Counted from the stretch's first letter, positions 8,376 to 15,888 are shown. The stretch: 42,198 nucleotides of DNA from Bacteroidales bacterium (GCA_017960585.1 JAGCYX010000002.1:1-42198); one strand, 5' to 3'. Numbers and translations: made by a program. The notes: generated by a model from the sequence alone, not told the origin.

Positions 8376-9437
8376 CTATTTCTGATTCATGAACGGCAGG
8401 TCCGCGGCCTGCTCGGTCAGCAAGCCGGCGATCATGTCATTGCTCTCCGACGGACCGTTGAGCGTGTCGAACATACGGCGGATGCCGGCACGGCCGCCGC
8501 CGCTCTTGAGGATATGGGCGATGCAGATGTCCTGCGGACCGATGGACGAGGCGATGATGTCCAGGTCCGTCAGGCCGATCTGGTAGCAGGCGATCTGGTA
8601 GGCGCCCTCGGAGCAGTCGCGTATCATCCCGGCCACGTCTCCGAGCGTCTTGCACTCCAGGTCCTTGAACACGGCCAGGTACGGCATCAGCGGCACGATC
8701 TGGATCTCGGCCTGGTTGACCGAGGCGATCTTCTGGTTCAGCTTGTCGAAGGGCTTGAGATCCAGGTAGCTGCGGAAACTGTCGCCGTCCAGCGGCACTT
8801 CGTCCAGATTGCCGGAGGCCACGAGCGCCTGCACCCGGCGGCGGTAGTCCGCCAGCTCGTTGCGGATGCGGCTGAACTGCTCGTCCGCCAGCTCCAGCAT
8901 ACCGGCCAGGCGGCTCATGTTGCGGAGATACTCCTTCGGCACCTCCACCCCGCTCTTGTAGCCCGTGTCGTGGTTCATATTGGCCCAGGCGTGCTGCAGG
9001 ACGGTGCGCATCTGGATCTCGAAGCGGTACGGGAAGCCCTCCTTCGAGCAGATGTAGTGCAGGGACAGGTAGCCGAAGCTGTCGATTTCGTGGATCTTGC
9101 GCTTGTCCACGGAATTCTCCCAGTCTACCGTGAACAGGCGCTCCACGGCGGAGGCCACCTTGTCCACGTCGTCGATGTAGAAGGTGATTACGCGCAAGCC
9201 GATGATGTCCGTGATATCGGCCAGGCTCTTGTATTTGGCGCCCTTGAGCTCCAGCTTACCGGCCAGCGAGTCCTCGGCTTTGACGCGGGACTCGATCGCC
9301 GCGACCAGCAGGCCCGCCTCCTTGAACGTTTTTTTCAGCAGCGCTTCACACTCCGCTGCCACTTCCCGGAAGCGAGGTAATCCGCTCCGGTATTCGTCCA
9401 GAATGGCTTCACAATGGGCATCAAGATGTCGGTTCAT
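8376..9437 (-). CDS. RelA/SpoT synthetase-domain protein with C-terminal helical extension
   Basis: A 353-residue protein. Residues about 30-185 form a RelA/SpoT nucleotidyltransferase domain: IESRVKAEDSLAGKL (ATP site), ITDIIGLRVITFYIDD (core strand with the Mg-binding Asp), IDSFGYLSLHYIC (pyrophosphate-acceptor loop) and YRFEIQMRTVLQHAWANMNHDTGYKSG (catalytic Glu). The remaining 170 residues are mainly helical and not a domain I recognise; they contain none of the TGS or ACT domains of ribosome-bound RelA. It starts a six-gene minus-strand operon from a canonical promoter. It could be a housekeeping (p)ppGpp synthetase, or a toxic synthetase (toxSAS) held in check by the adjacent hydrolase; see findings. 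Confidence 0.85.
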   Translation of the reverse strand: MNRHLDAHCEAILDEYRSGLPRFREVAAECEALLKKTFKEAGLLVAAIESRVKAEDSLAGKLELKGAKYKSLADITDIIGLRVITFYIDDVDKVASAVERLFTVDWENSVDKRKIHEIDSFGYLSLHYICSKEGFPYRFEIQMRTVLQHAWANMNHDTGYKSGVEVPKEYLRNMSRLAGMLELADEQFSRIRNELADYRRRVQALVASGNLDEVPLDGDSFRSYLDLKPFDKLNQKIASVNQAEIQIVPLMPYLAVFKDLECKTLGDVAGMIRDCSEGAYQIACYQIGLTDLDIIASSIGPQDICIAHILKSGGGRAGIRRMFDTLNGPSESNDMIAGLLTEQAADLPFMNQK

Positions 9438-9465
9438 CGGTTATCCGTTTGGGTGTTTATTCCGT

Positions 9466-9497
9466 CAAATTTACTTATTTTTTCGTACCTTTGCAAA
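9466..9497 (-). promoter_or_regulatory. promoter of the alarmone/partner-switch operon
   Basis: On the minus strand a TTTG box (9497-9494) is followed after exactly 20 bp by TAAATTTG (9473-9466), a full match to the Bacteroidota consensus, 28 bp upstream of the synthetase ATG. Its -33 box shares bases with the -7 box of the divergent Hdr operon. Confidence 0.75.
9487..9494 (+). promoter_or_regulatory. -7 box (TACCTTTG) of the Hdr-like operon
   Basis: TACCTTTG lies only 4 bp before the ATG at 9499. Initiation usually occurs a few bases downstream of this box, so the transcript would be leaderless or nearly so. No -33 box is seen at the standard distance. Confidence 0.55.
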
Positions 9498-9498
9498 T

Positions 9499-10197
9499 AT
9501 GGGAAAACTCTATGACGAACTCTGCCGGGACTACCGTTTCAAGGAGGGTCTCAAAACCTGCATCAACTGCGGGACCTGCACGGCCATCTGCCCCGCCGCG
9601 GAGTTCTACAAATATGACCCCCGCAAGATCGTGGACACGGTCCAGCGCCGCGACGAGGCCGAGATCGAAGCGCTCCTCAAGAGCGACACCATCTGGTACT
9701 GCGGCGAGTGCATGTCGTGCGTGACGCGCTGCCCGCGCAAGAACGGCCCGGGGCTCGTCATCATGGCCCTGCGCAACCTCTCCGCCAAGCTCGGCTATTT
9801 CACCTGCTCGGAGAAGGGCCGCCAGCTCTGGCCGCTGACCAAGGCACTGAATTACAATGTCCTGCATCTCGGTTACTGCGTCCATCCGGCGACCTTCGCC
9901 TACGAAGACCACCCCGAATCGGGCCCCGTCTTCCAGTGGGTGCTCGAGCATAAGGAGGACGTCTACGCCCGGCTCGGCGCGAACTTCGGCAAGGAAGGGC
10001 CCGGCGCCCTCCGGAAGATCCCGCAGGAAGACCTCGACGAGCTCAAGGCCATCTACGACGAGACCGGCGGCACGGAACGCATCGAGGCCGTGGAGAACGC
10101 ATCGCGACAGAAGGCCGCCGAGATGGGAATGGACTTCGACGAATACACGAAATATACTTTCGAGCACTGCTCGCCCGGGCATTTCAATAATGAATGA
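9499..10197 (+). CDS. HdrC-like 4Fe-4S dicluster protein
   Basis: A 232-residue soluble protein with two [4Fe-4S] motifs near the N-terminus: CINCGTCTAICP (about 21-32) and CGECMSCVTRCP (about 70-81). This is the arrangement of heterodisulfide reductase subunit C, which passes electrons between HdrA and HdrB. The C-terminal 130 residues are an extension not found in the short archaeal HdrC. The ATG at 9499 was chosen because it directly precedes the HdrC-like sequence; the longer open frame upstream crosses the divergent promoter region. It is the first gene of a five-gene plus-strand operon. The stop codon forms the edge of a REP-like hairpin. Confidence 0.87.
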   Translation: MGKLYDELCRDYRFKEGLKTCINCGTCTAICPAAEFYKYDPRKIVDTVQRRDEAEIEALLKSDTIWYCGECMSCVTRCPRKNGPGLVIMALRNLSAKLGYFTCSEKGRQLWPLTKALNYNVLHLGYCVHPATFAYEDHPESGPVFQWVLEHKEDVYARLGANFGKEGPGALRKIPQEDLDELKAIYDETGGTERIEAVENASRQKAAEMGMDFDEYTKYTFEHCSPGHFNNE

Positions 10198-10223
10198 GAT
10201 CCCCGATCAAGTCGGGGATGACG
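10196..10223 (+). repeat. REP-like palindrome with TCAAG loop, copy 1
   Basis: An 8-bp perfect stem (10199-10206 with 10212-10219) closes a TCAAG loop and is flanked by GAG on the left and GACG on the right. The same loop and flanks recur at 27179-27206 with a different but again self-complementary stem. It sits between the first two genes of the Hdr operon. Confidence 0.65.
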
Positions 10224-10231
10224 ACTAAAAG

Positions 10232-11302
10232 ATGATCTACCAAGGCAAACAGAAGATCTGGTCCGACTACCAGAAGGAAATACCGGACGACCACTGGTTC
10301 TATGTCCGGAGCTGCATCCGCCAGAGCTTTTTCCCGGCTTCGGAAGCGTATTTCGTCAAGATCGTCCGGGACGTGCTCGGCAAGGATCTCTACGAGACGC
10401 CGCACCACACCACCTGCGGCGGCATCGCCTATCACAGCGATACCATCCCGCAGGAGACGGCGATGACCATCGTCGCCCGCCAGTTCGCCCTGATGAAGGA
10501 AGCGGGCTACAAGAATCTCGTGACCTCCTGCATCACTTCCTTCGGCAACTACTGCGAGATCCTCGAGACCTGGCGCGAGTTCCCCGAACTCGAGACCCGC
10601 ATCCGCGAGCATCTCTGGAAAGCCTGCCGGCGCGAATTCGACAAGCCGGAATACGTCTGCCACGCCTCCGACGTCATCTACAAGTTGCGCGACGAGATTG
10701 CAGAACGGGCGAAGTTCCACCTCGTTTCCCGGGCTACCGGAGAACCGCTCCGCGTCGTGGAGCACATCGGCTGCCACTATTCCAAGATGTTCCCCCATAA
10801 GGGCGTCGGCGGAGCCGAATACCCCTGCGTGCTCAGCGGCATGGTTGAATCCTGGGGCGGCCAGGTCATCGATTATCCCGAACGGCGGCACTGCTGCGGC
10901 TTCGGATTCCGCCAGTATCTGGTCAAGGCGAACCGCGGCTACAGCGTCTCGAACACCCACAAGAAATTCGAATCGATGGAGCCCTTCCGTCCGGACATGA
11001 TCATCACCAACTGCCCCGGCTGTCCCTACTTCCTGGACCGCTGGCAGTACGTCATCTCCGAGCAGACGGGCAAGACCTACGGCCCCGACGGACATGGCAT
11101 CCCCGCCCTCACTTACGAAGAGCTCGCAGGTCTCGTGCTTGGTGTCGACCCCTGGGATCTCGGTCTCCAAATCCATCAGGTCGGTCCCGAGCCGCTGCTC
11201 GACAAGATCGGCATCCCCTACGACCCGGCGAAGAAATACCTGGGCCTGAACGAAAAAGACCTCATGAAACCGGGCCTCCCCACGGTCCTCAAATGCTGTT
11301 AG
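10232..11302 (+). CDS. HdrB-like CCG-domain protein
   Basis: A 356-residue protein with the two cysteine-rich CCG domains of heterodisulfide reductase subunit B: THHTTCGG near 65, SCIT near 90, EHIGCHYSK near 178, RHCCGFGFRQ near 215 and TNCPGCPYF near 257. In methanogens these domains hold noncubane [4Fe-4S] clusters that reduce the CoM-S-S-CoB disulfide. Bacteroidales lack those coenzymes, so the substrate here must be another disulfide or an electron carrier. The gene lies 34 bp after the HdrC-like gene, with a REP-like hairpin in the gap, and 3 bp before the HdrA-like gene. The length is somewhat larger than the roughly 300 residues usual for HdrB. Confidence 0.87.
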   Translation: MIYQGKQKIWSDYQKEIPDDHWFYVRSCIRQSFFPASEAYFVKIVRDVLGKDLYETPHHTTCGGIAYHSDTIPQETAMTIVARQFALMKEAGYKNLVTSCITSFGNYCEILETWREFPELETRIREHLWKACRREFDKPEYVCHASDVIYKLRDEIAERAKFHLVSRATGEPLRVVEHIGCHYSKMFPHKGVGGAEYPCVLSGMVESWGGQVIDYPERRHCCGFGFRQYLVKANRGYSVSNTHKKFESMEPFRPDMIITNCPGCPYFLDRWQYVISEQTGKTYGPDGHGIPALTYEELAGLVLGVDPWDLGLQIHQVGPEPLLDKIGIPYDPAKKYLGLNEKDLMKPGLPTVLKCC

Positions 11303-11305
11303 CCT

Positions 11306-12328
11306 ATGGTCAACCGCCAACCCGTCATCGCCATTATCGGCGCCGGCATCGCCGGACTGGAAGCCGCCCGCCAGCTCGCTGCGCTGGGCTACAAGCCCGT
11401 CCTGATCGAAAAGGCTCCCGTCGTCGGCGGCCACGTGGCCGAATGGAACCGACTCTTCCCCGACATGACTCCGGCGGAGGACATCCTCAAGCCGCTCATC
11501 GCCCAGGCTGCACAGGTCCAGACCCTGCTGGACACGGAAATCTCCGCCATCAACCGGCTCAAGGACGAGTACAATCTCATCCTGTCCGACGGCCGTTCCC
11601 TGCTCTGCCAGGCCGTCCTCTTCGCCACGGGCTTCCACCTCTTCGACGCCTCCCGCAAGGAAGAGTACGGCTACGGCATCTACGACCGCGTGATCACCAA
11701 CCGCGACCTGGAGCAGTGGTTCAACAACCGCCACGACCTGCGCGTGGACAAACCCAAGGCGGTCGGTTTCGTGCACTGCGTAGGTTCCCGCGACCTCAAG
11801 GCCGGCAACAGCCAGTGCTCCAAAGTCTGCTGCATCACCGCCATCAAGCAGGCCATCGAGATGAAGGAAGAGTTCCCCGATGCGGAGGTTTACTGCTTCT
11901 ACATGGACCTGCGCCTGTTCGGCAAGAAATACGAAGATTTCTATATCCGCGCCCAGCGCGACTTCGGCATCCATTTCATCCGCGGACGTGTGTCCGAGGT
12001 GGGCGAAGCCATCGACGGGCGCGTGGTCGTGAAGGCCGAGGACACGCTCTCCGGCAAGCCCGTCAAGGTGACCCTGGACCTGCTCGTGCTGATGGCCGGC
12101 ATCGTCTGCAACCCCGACGCGCAGCACTACGCCCGCGAGATCGGCGTGGCCGTGGATGAGGACGGCTTCCTGAAGAGCCGCGACAATCTCGCGGCCATCA
12201 CGCAGTCCTCGCGTCCCGGCGTCTTCTTCGCCGGCGCCTGCACCGGCGCCAAGACGGTGCCCGAGACGCTCGCCGAAGCGCGCAGCGCCGCCCTCGCCAT
12301 CCATCATTACTTCAATACGCGCAAGTAG
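11306..12328 (+). CDS. HdrA-like FAD-binding subunit (short form)
   Basis: A 340-residue flavoprotein. The N-terminal Rossmann motif IIGAGIAGLEAARQL (8-22) and the second glycine-rich region bind FAD. The HdrA signature is present as FVHCVGSRD followed by QCSKVCCITAIKQA (about 155-190), and the C-terminal flavin segment reads GVFFAGACTGAKTVPE. It lacks the N-terminal insert and the C-terminal ferredoxin domains of full-length HdrA (about 650 residues), so it resembles the short QmoA/HdrA-like proteins of bacteria. It starts 3 bp after the HdrB-like gene and ends 1 bp before the next ferredoxin-type gene. Confidence 0.87.
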   Translation: MVNRQPVIAIIGAGIAGLEAARQLAALGYKPVLIEKAPVVGGHVAEWNRLFPDMTPAEDILKPLIAQAAQVQTLLDTEISAINRLKDEYNLILSDGRSLLCQAVLFATGFHLFDASRKEEYGYGIYDRVITNRDLEQWFNNRHDLRVDKPKAVGFVHCVGSRDLKAGNSQCSKVCCITAIKQAIEMKEEFPDAEVYCFYMDLRLFGKKYEDFYIRAQRDFGIHFIRGRVSEVGEAIDGRVVVKAEDTLSGKPVKVTLDLLVLMAGIVCNPDAQHYAREIGVAVDEDGFLKSRDNLAAITQSSRPGVFFAGACTGAKTVPETLAEARSAALAIHHYFNTRK

Positions 12329-12329
12329 G

Positions 12330-12668
12330 ATGGATTTCGGATTCAAACTCAGCCCCAGTTCGGCCGTCAACCTGGACACGGTGGACACGCGCCGCTTCGA
12401 CCGGCTCGCCCGGCTCGTACCCGACGCGCTCACCTGCATCGGCTGCGGCAGCTGCAGCGCCACCTGCACGGCGGCGCCCTGGTCGGGGATGAGCGTCCGG
12501 AAGGTCCTCCTGGGCCTGCAACGCGGCCGCGACGAAGAAGTGGACCGCATGCTGTCGGCCTGCATGCTCTGCGGCAAATGCACCATGGTCTGCCCGCGCG
12601 GCATCAACACGCGGCAACTCATCCTGACGCTCTGCCGCCTGGATAAAAACGGGGAGGTCGTGCGATGA
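12330..12668 (+). CDS. second HdrC-like 4Fe-4S dicluster protein
   Basis: A 112-residue protein with two [4Fe-4S] motifs, CIGCGSCSATC (about 36-46) and CMLCGKCTMVCP (about 78-89). This is the compact HdrC form without an extension. It starts 1 bp after the HdrA-like gene, and its stop overlaps the start of the membrane subunit gene in an ATGA arrangement (4 bp), which implies translational coupling. It probably links the soluble HdrA-like flavoprotein to the membrane subunit. Confidence 0.85.
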   Translation: MDFGFKLSPSSAVNLDTVDTRRFDRLARLVPDALTCIGCGSCSATCTAAPWSGMSVRKVLLGLQRGRDEEVDRMLSACMLCGKCTMVCPRGINTRQLILTLCRLDKNGEVVR

Positions 12669-14473
12669 GGGAACGTTTCGCCAGCGGCTTCGACCCCTTC
12701 GTGATTCCCTTCCTCGTGGGCATCGTCTTCGTGCTGGGCTACTGCCTGGTGGCGATGGTCCGCGTGATCTTCCAGCTGCCGAAGGCGGACCGGAAGCGCT
12801 TCCTGCTGTCGCTCATCACCCCGAAGACCATCTGGATGAACATCCGGGACATCTTCCTCAACTGCCTTATCCACGTGAAGTTATGGAAGCGCAACAAGGT
12901 CCTGGGCTATATGCACTCCAGCATCGCCTTCGGCTGGTTCATGCTGATCGTGCTGGGGCACCTGGAGGTCATGCTCTTCGTGCCGGAACGCATCCATCTC
13001 TTCTACTACCCGATCTTCTTCAACTACTTCGTTGCAGAGACGGAGCAGACCCTGCGGGGCGCGCTGCTGATGTTCCTGATGGACTTCTTCCTGCTGATGA
13101 TCCTCAGCGGCATCGTGCTCGCCATCATCAAGCGCTTCGCCTCCCGCATCGTGGGCATGCGACGCACCACGCGCCTGAGCCTGCTGGACCAGATAGGACT
13201 TTATTCCCTGTGGGCCATCTTCCCGTTGCGCCTGCTGGCCGAAAGCTTCACCGCCCACATCAGCGGCGGCAGCTTCCTGACCATCCCGGCCAACTGGGTG
13301 TTCCGCCAGTTCCTGGGCAACGACCTCAACGCCCTGCCCACCTGGTGGGCCTATTCCATCGCCCTGTGCGTCTTTATGTGCGTGTTGCCGTTCACCCGCT
13401 ACATGCACATCCCGGCGGAGATGCTGCTGATCCCGATGCGCAACGCCGGCATCCGCATCCGCCATCCGCGCAAGGGATTCGCGCAACTGGAGGTGTATTC
13501 CTGCCCGTCCTGCGGCGTGTGCATCGACGCCTGTCCGATGAGCGTGCGCAAGGCCAACTGCAAGGACGCCACTGTTTATTTAAATCGTATGCTGCGGCGC
13601 GGCAACGAGCGGCGCATCGCGGAGATCTCCGACAAATGCCTGCTCTGCGGCAAGTGCTCGGCCGTCTGCCAGGTGGGTGTGCAAGGGCCGGAACTGCGCG
13701 TGGCGCAGCGCGAGCGGCGCAAATTCGCCCTCTCCCCTACTTATTCCGGCATCGATGTCCGACCTATGGCCGAGGCCGTGGCGGGCAGCGGCGGCGTGCT
13801 CTATTTCGCGGGCTGCATGACGCAGCTGACGCCGTCCATCCGCCGCGCCACCACCTCGCTGCTGGATAAGGCCGGGGTGTCCTGGAAGATGATGGATCCC
13901 GACGGCGGGCTGTGCTGCGGACGGCCGCTGATGATGGCCGGCCGCTCGGAGCAGGCGCGGGAGCTGATTGCCAAAAATCTTGAAATCATCCGCGCCAGCG
14001 GGTGCGAGACGCTGCTGCTCTCCTGCCCGATCTGTTATAAGGTGTTTAAGGAAGAATACGCGCTGGAGGGCGTCCGGGTGGTGCATCATAGCGTCTTCTT
14101 CCAGGAACTGATCGCCGCCGGGCGGCTGCAGGTCCGGCGCGACGACGCGCTGAAGCTCGTCTGGCACGACCCCTGCGAACTGGGGCGCGGCTGCGGCGTT
14201 TACGAGCAGCCGCGGCAGGCGCTGGCGGCGGCGGGCTCGCTTGTCGAGGCCGGCAAGCACCACGCCGAGAGCATCTGCTGCGGCGGATCGCTGGGCAGCC
14301 TCTCGCTGAGCTTCGAGCAGCGCCAGCCCATGACCCGCAACGCCCTGGACAACCTCACCGTCGCCGACCCCGACCAGATCGTCACCGGCTGCCCCCTGTG
14401 CCTCGCCACCTTCGTCCGCGCCGCCGACCGCCCCGTCCGCGACCTCGCGGAGGTCCTGGACGAGCACTGCTGA
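12665..14473 (+). CDS. membrane HdrE-HdrD fusion (cytochrome-b-like domain, 4Fe-4S and CCG domains)
   Basis: A 602-residue fusion. Residues 1-265 hold about five or six membrane helices with a NarI/HdrE-like layout (IRDIFLNCLIHVKLWKR, MHSSIAFGWFMLIVLGH, LLAESFTAHISGG, AEMLLIPMRNAGIRIRHP); histidines in the helices could bind heme b. Two [4Fe-4S] motifs follow: CPSCGVCIDACP (about 280) and CLLCGKCSAVC (about 322). The C-terminal half carries two CCG domains as in HdrD: FAGCMTQ, GGLCCGRPL and LSCPICYK, then HDPCELGRG, ICCGGSLG and TGCPLC. It would exchange electrons with the quinone pool and a soluble disulfide or carrier. It is the last gene of the operon; the convergent carbonic anhydrase gene ends 7 bp away. 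Confidence 0.87.
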   Translation: MRERFASGFDPFVIPFLVGIVFVLGYCLVAMVRVIFQLPKADRKRFLLSLITPKTIWMNIRDIFLNCLIHVKLWKRNKVLGYMHSSIAFGWFMLIVLGHLEVMLFVPERIHLFYYPIFFNYFVAETEQTLRGALLMFLMDFFLLMILSGIVLAIIKRFASRIVGMRRTTRLSLLDQIGLYSLWAIFPLRLLAESFTAHISGGSFLTIPANWVFRQFLGNDLNALPTWWAYSIALCVFMCVLPFTRYMHIPAEMLLIPMRNAGIRIRHPRKGFAQLEVYSCPSCGVCIDACPMSVRKANCKDATVYLNRMLRRGNERRIAEISDKCLLCGKCSAVCQVGVQGPELRVAQRERRKFALSPTYSGIDVRPMAEAVAGSGGVLYFAGCMTQLTPSIRRATTSLLDKAGVSWKMMDPDGGLCCGRPLMMAGRSEQARELIAKNLEIIRASGCETLLLSCPICYKVFKEEYALEGVRVVHHSVFFQELIAAGRLQVRRDDALKLVWHDPCELGRGCGVYEQPRQALAAAGSLVEAGKHHAESICCGGSLGSLSLSFEQRQPMTRNALDNLTVADPDQIVTGCPLCLATFVRAADRPVRDLAEVLDEHC

Positions 14474-14480
14474 TCGGCAC

Positions 14481-15020
14481 TTATTTCACTTCTGCGAGTT
14501 CTCCAGTAACGGAGTCTATGACAAAGCCCCGGACGGTCACGTCTTTCGGGATAAGGGGATGATTGGCGATTATGCTGACGGTGTCCCTGACGGATTTCTC
14601 CGTGTCGTGAAAACCCTCCAGCCAATCGTTCAAGTCCACGGCGCAGCGCAGCATCGTACCCTCCTGGATTCCCCGCTTCAGCATCTCCTCCTTGAAATGA
14701 TGGAAGTTCATGTGACAGGCCCCGCAATGGGAATGTGCCACCACCATGATCTCGTCCACCCCCAACTCATATACCGCCACGATCAAACTCCGCATCGCGG
14801 AATCCCAAGGCGTCGGAATCACCGCCCCGGCGTTCTTGATTACCTTGGCATCGCCGTTCTTCAATCCCAGCGCATCCTGCAACAGCACGGACAGGCGCGT
14901 GTCCATGCAACTCAGCACGGCCAGTTTCTTGTCGGGATACTTGTCGGTCAAATGCGCCTCATAGCCCTTGGAGGCCACATATTCGCGGTTGAACGCGAGG
15001 ACGTCGTCAATGTTACTCAT
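14481..15020 (-). CDS. beta-class carbonic anhydrase
   Basis: A 179-residue zinc enzyme that interconverts CO2 and bicarbonate. Zinc ligands are Cys38 in SCMDTR, His96 and Cys99 in HSHCGACHM; the Asp40-Arg42 dyad is present. I used the ATG at 15020 (MSNIDDVLAF) because the 33 codons upstream are not conserved-looking and run across a strong hairpin. A minus-strand hairpin followed by a run of seven T lies between 15087 and 15050, just upstream of the start. The gene is convergent with the Hdr operon and at the edge of the accessory island. Confidence 0.9.
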   Translation of the reverse strand: MSNIDDVLAFNREYVASKGYEAHLTDKYPDKKLAVLSCMDTRLSVLLQDALGLKNGDAKVIKNAGAVIPTPWDSAMRSLIVAVYELGVDEIMVVAHSHCGACHMNFHHFKEEMLKRGIQEGTMLRCAVDLNDWLEGFHDTEKSVRDTVSIIANHPLIPKDVTVRGFVIDSVTGELAEVK

Positions 15021-15049
15021 GGTTCCAGTGTTATTGTCTGCAAGATACG

Positions 15050-15087
15050 AAAAAAAGCGAAACGAGCCATTGAGGCCGGCTCGTTTC
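15050..15087 (-). terminator. intrinsic terminator upstream of the carbonic anhydrase gene
   Basis: A 10-bp perfect stem (15059-15068 with 15078-15087) has a 9-nt loop and, read on the minus strand, is followed by GCTTTTTTT. It ends about 30 bp before the carbonic anhydrase ATG. It either blocks read-through from the island or acts as an attenuator in the leader. Confidence 0.65.
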
Positions 15088-15140
15088 TTATCAAATCGGA
15101 AAAACGGGAAAGATTTCACAATACCCCCCGCACGATTATT

Positions 15141-15168
15141 ACAGGTTCTTGGATTTCCAGGAACCTGT
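15141..15168. repeat. 12-bp hairpin upstream of hicA
   Basis: Arms 15141-15152 and 15157-15168 pair over 12 positions, with one G-T wobble, around a 4-nt ATTT loop. It lies 46 bp upstream of the hicA -33 box. It could be a terminator facing right (TTCTCATCTTT follows) or a regulatory structure. Confidence 0.45.
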
Positions 15169-15213
15169 TCTCATCTTTGCCGGTGACGCCCCGAAAGAAT
15201 CAATCAACGGGGC

Positions 15214-15245
15214 CTTGCATTATAATATCATTTTTAGTATTTTTG
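15214..15245 (+). promoter_or_regulatory. promoter of the hicA-hicB operon
   Basis: A CTTG box (15214-15217) and TATTTTTG (15238-15245) are 20 bp apart, matching the Bacteroidota promoter layout with one mismatch in the -33 box. An inverted repeat GCCCCG/CGGGGC (15188-15193 and 15208-15213) abuts the -33 box and is a possible binding site for the HicB antitoxin. Confidence 0.6.
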
Positions 15246-15259
15246 CAACTGGCAACAAG

Positions 15260-15511
15260 ATGAGTAGTAAGGAAAAGCTGGAGAAGCGCTTTCTGTCCCT
15301 GCCGCGGGATTTTACTTTTGACGAACTTGTCCGTTTATTTGCACAATATGGCTATGAACTGTCCCAGAAAGGACGATCTTCCGGGAGTCGAGTTGCCTTT
15401 GTGCGCGGAAACGAGGTGTTCACAATGCACCGACCCCACCCGGAGAACATTGTCAAACGTGGGACGCTGCAGAATGTCAAAGAATATTTGAAACAGAAAA
15501 ATGACATATAA
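15260..15511 (+). CDS. hicA: HicA-family mRNA interferase toxin
   Basis: An 83-residue protein of the HicA/YcfA family, a dsRNA-binding-fold ribonuclease that cleaves mRNA. The features are the N-terminal helix SSKEKLEKRFLSLP, the core FDELVRLFAQYGYELSQKGRSSGSRVAFVR and the C-terminal strand-helix VKRGTLQNVKEYL. The catalytic histidine usually found in the GSHxxF loop is arginine here (SGSRVAF), a variant present in part of the family; MHRPHP provides nearby histidines. I took the ATG at 15260 and not a start 37 codons upstream, because the upstream codons cover the promoter. HicB starts within or one base after its stop codon. Confidence 0.85.
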   Translation: MSSKEKLEKRFLSLPRDFTFDELVRLFAQYGYELSQKGRSSGSRVAFVRGNEVFTMHRPHPENIVKRGTLQNVKEYLKQKNDI

Positions 15512-15512
15512 T

Positions 15513-15845
15513 ATGGGCAGATTAAGATACAAAGGCTACACGGGTAGCGTGGAATACTCAGAGGAAGAATGCACGTTCTTCGGGAAGGTTCTCGGGCTTC
15601 GTCGGGACGGGATAACGTATGAGGGTTCCTCTGCCGCGGAAATCAAGCAGGACTTCGAGGATGCGATCGATCATTATCTGGAGACCTGTCGAAAACAGGG
15701 AATCTGTCCGGAGAAACCCTATAACGGTAAATTCGTCCTCCGGATGACTCCGGACTTGCACGGCTTGGCCGCGGAACGTGCCGCTGAACGGGGCGAGAGC
15801 ATCAATGATTTCATTAATGAAGCCATTCGCGCCGCTCTGGGATAA
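15513..15845 (+). CDS. hicB: HicB-family antitoxin
   Basis: A 110-residue type II HicB antitoxin. The N-terminal part (YKGYTGSVEYSEEECTFFGKVLGL, then IDHYLETCRKQG) is the HicB partial RNase H fold that caps the toxin. The C-terminus (LRMTPDLHGLAAERAAERGESINDFINEAIRAAL) is a ribbon-helix-helix DNA-binding domain, which normally represses its own operon. Two starts are possible: ATG 15513, one base after the hicA stop, or ATG 15501, overlapping hicA by 11 bp. I prefer 15513, but the choice is not secure. Confidence 0.87.
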   Translation: MGRLRYKGYTGSVEYSEEECTFFGKVLGLRRDGITYEGSSAAEIKQDFEDAIDHYLETCRKQGICPEKPYNGKFVLRMTPDLHGLAAERAAERGESINDFINEAIRAALG

Positions 15846-15888
15846 TCAAGCCGACCCGACGGAAGAATGGTTTTACCTTTTGATAATA

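Noticed and set aside
10196..10223. Intrinsic terminator inside the Hdr operon
   Set aside because: The hairpin is strong but has no T tract, and its loop and flanks match the second copy near 27.2 kb, so a REP-like element fits better.
10184..12874. 896-codon open frame on the minus strand
   Set aside because: Antisense shadow of the HdrB, HdrA and HdrC genes, whose cofactor motifs are unmistakable on the plus strand.
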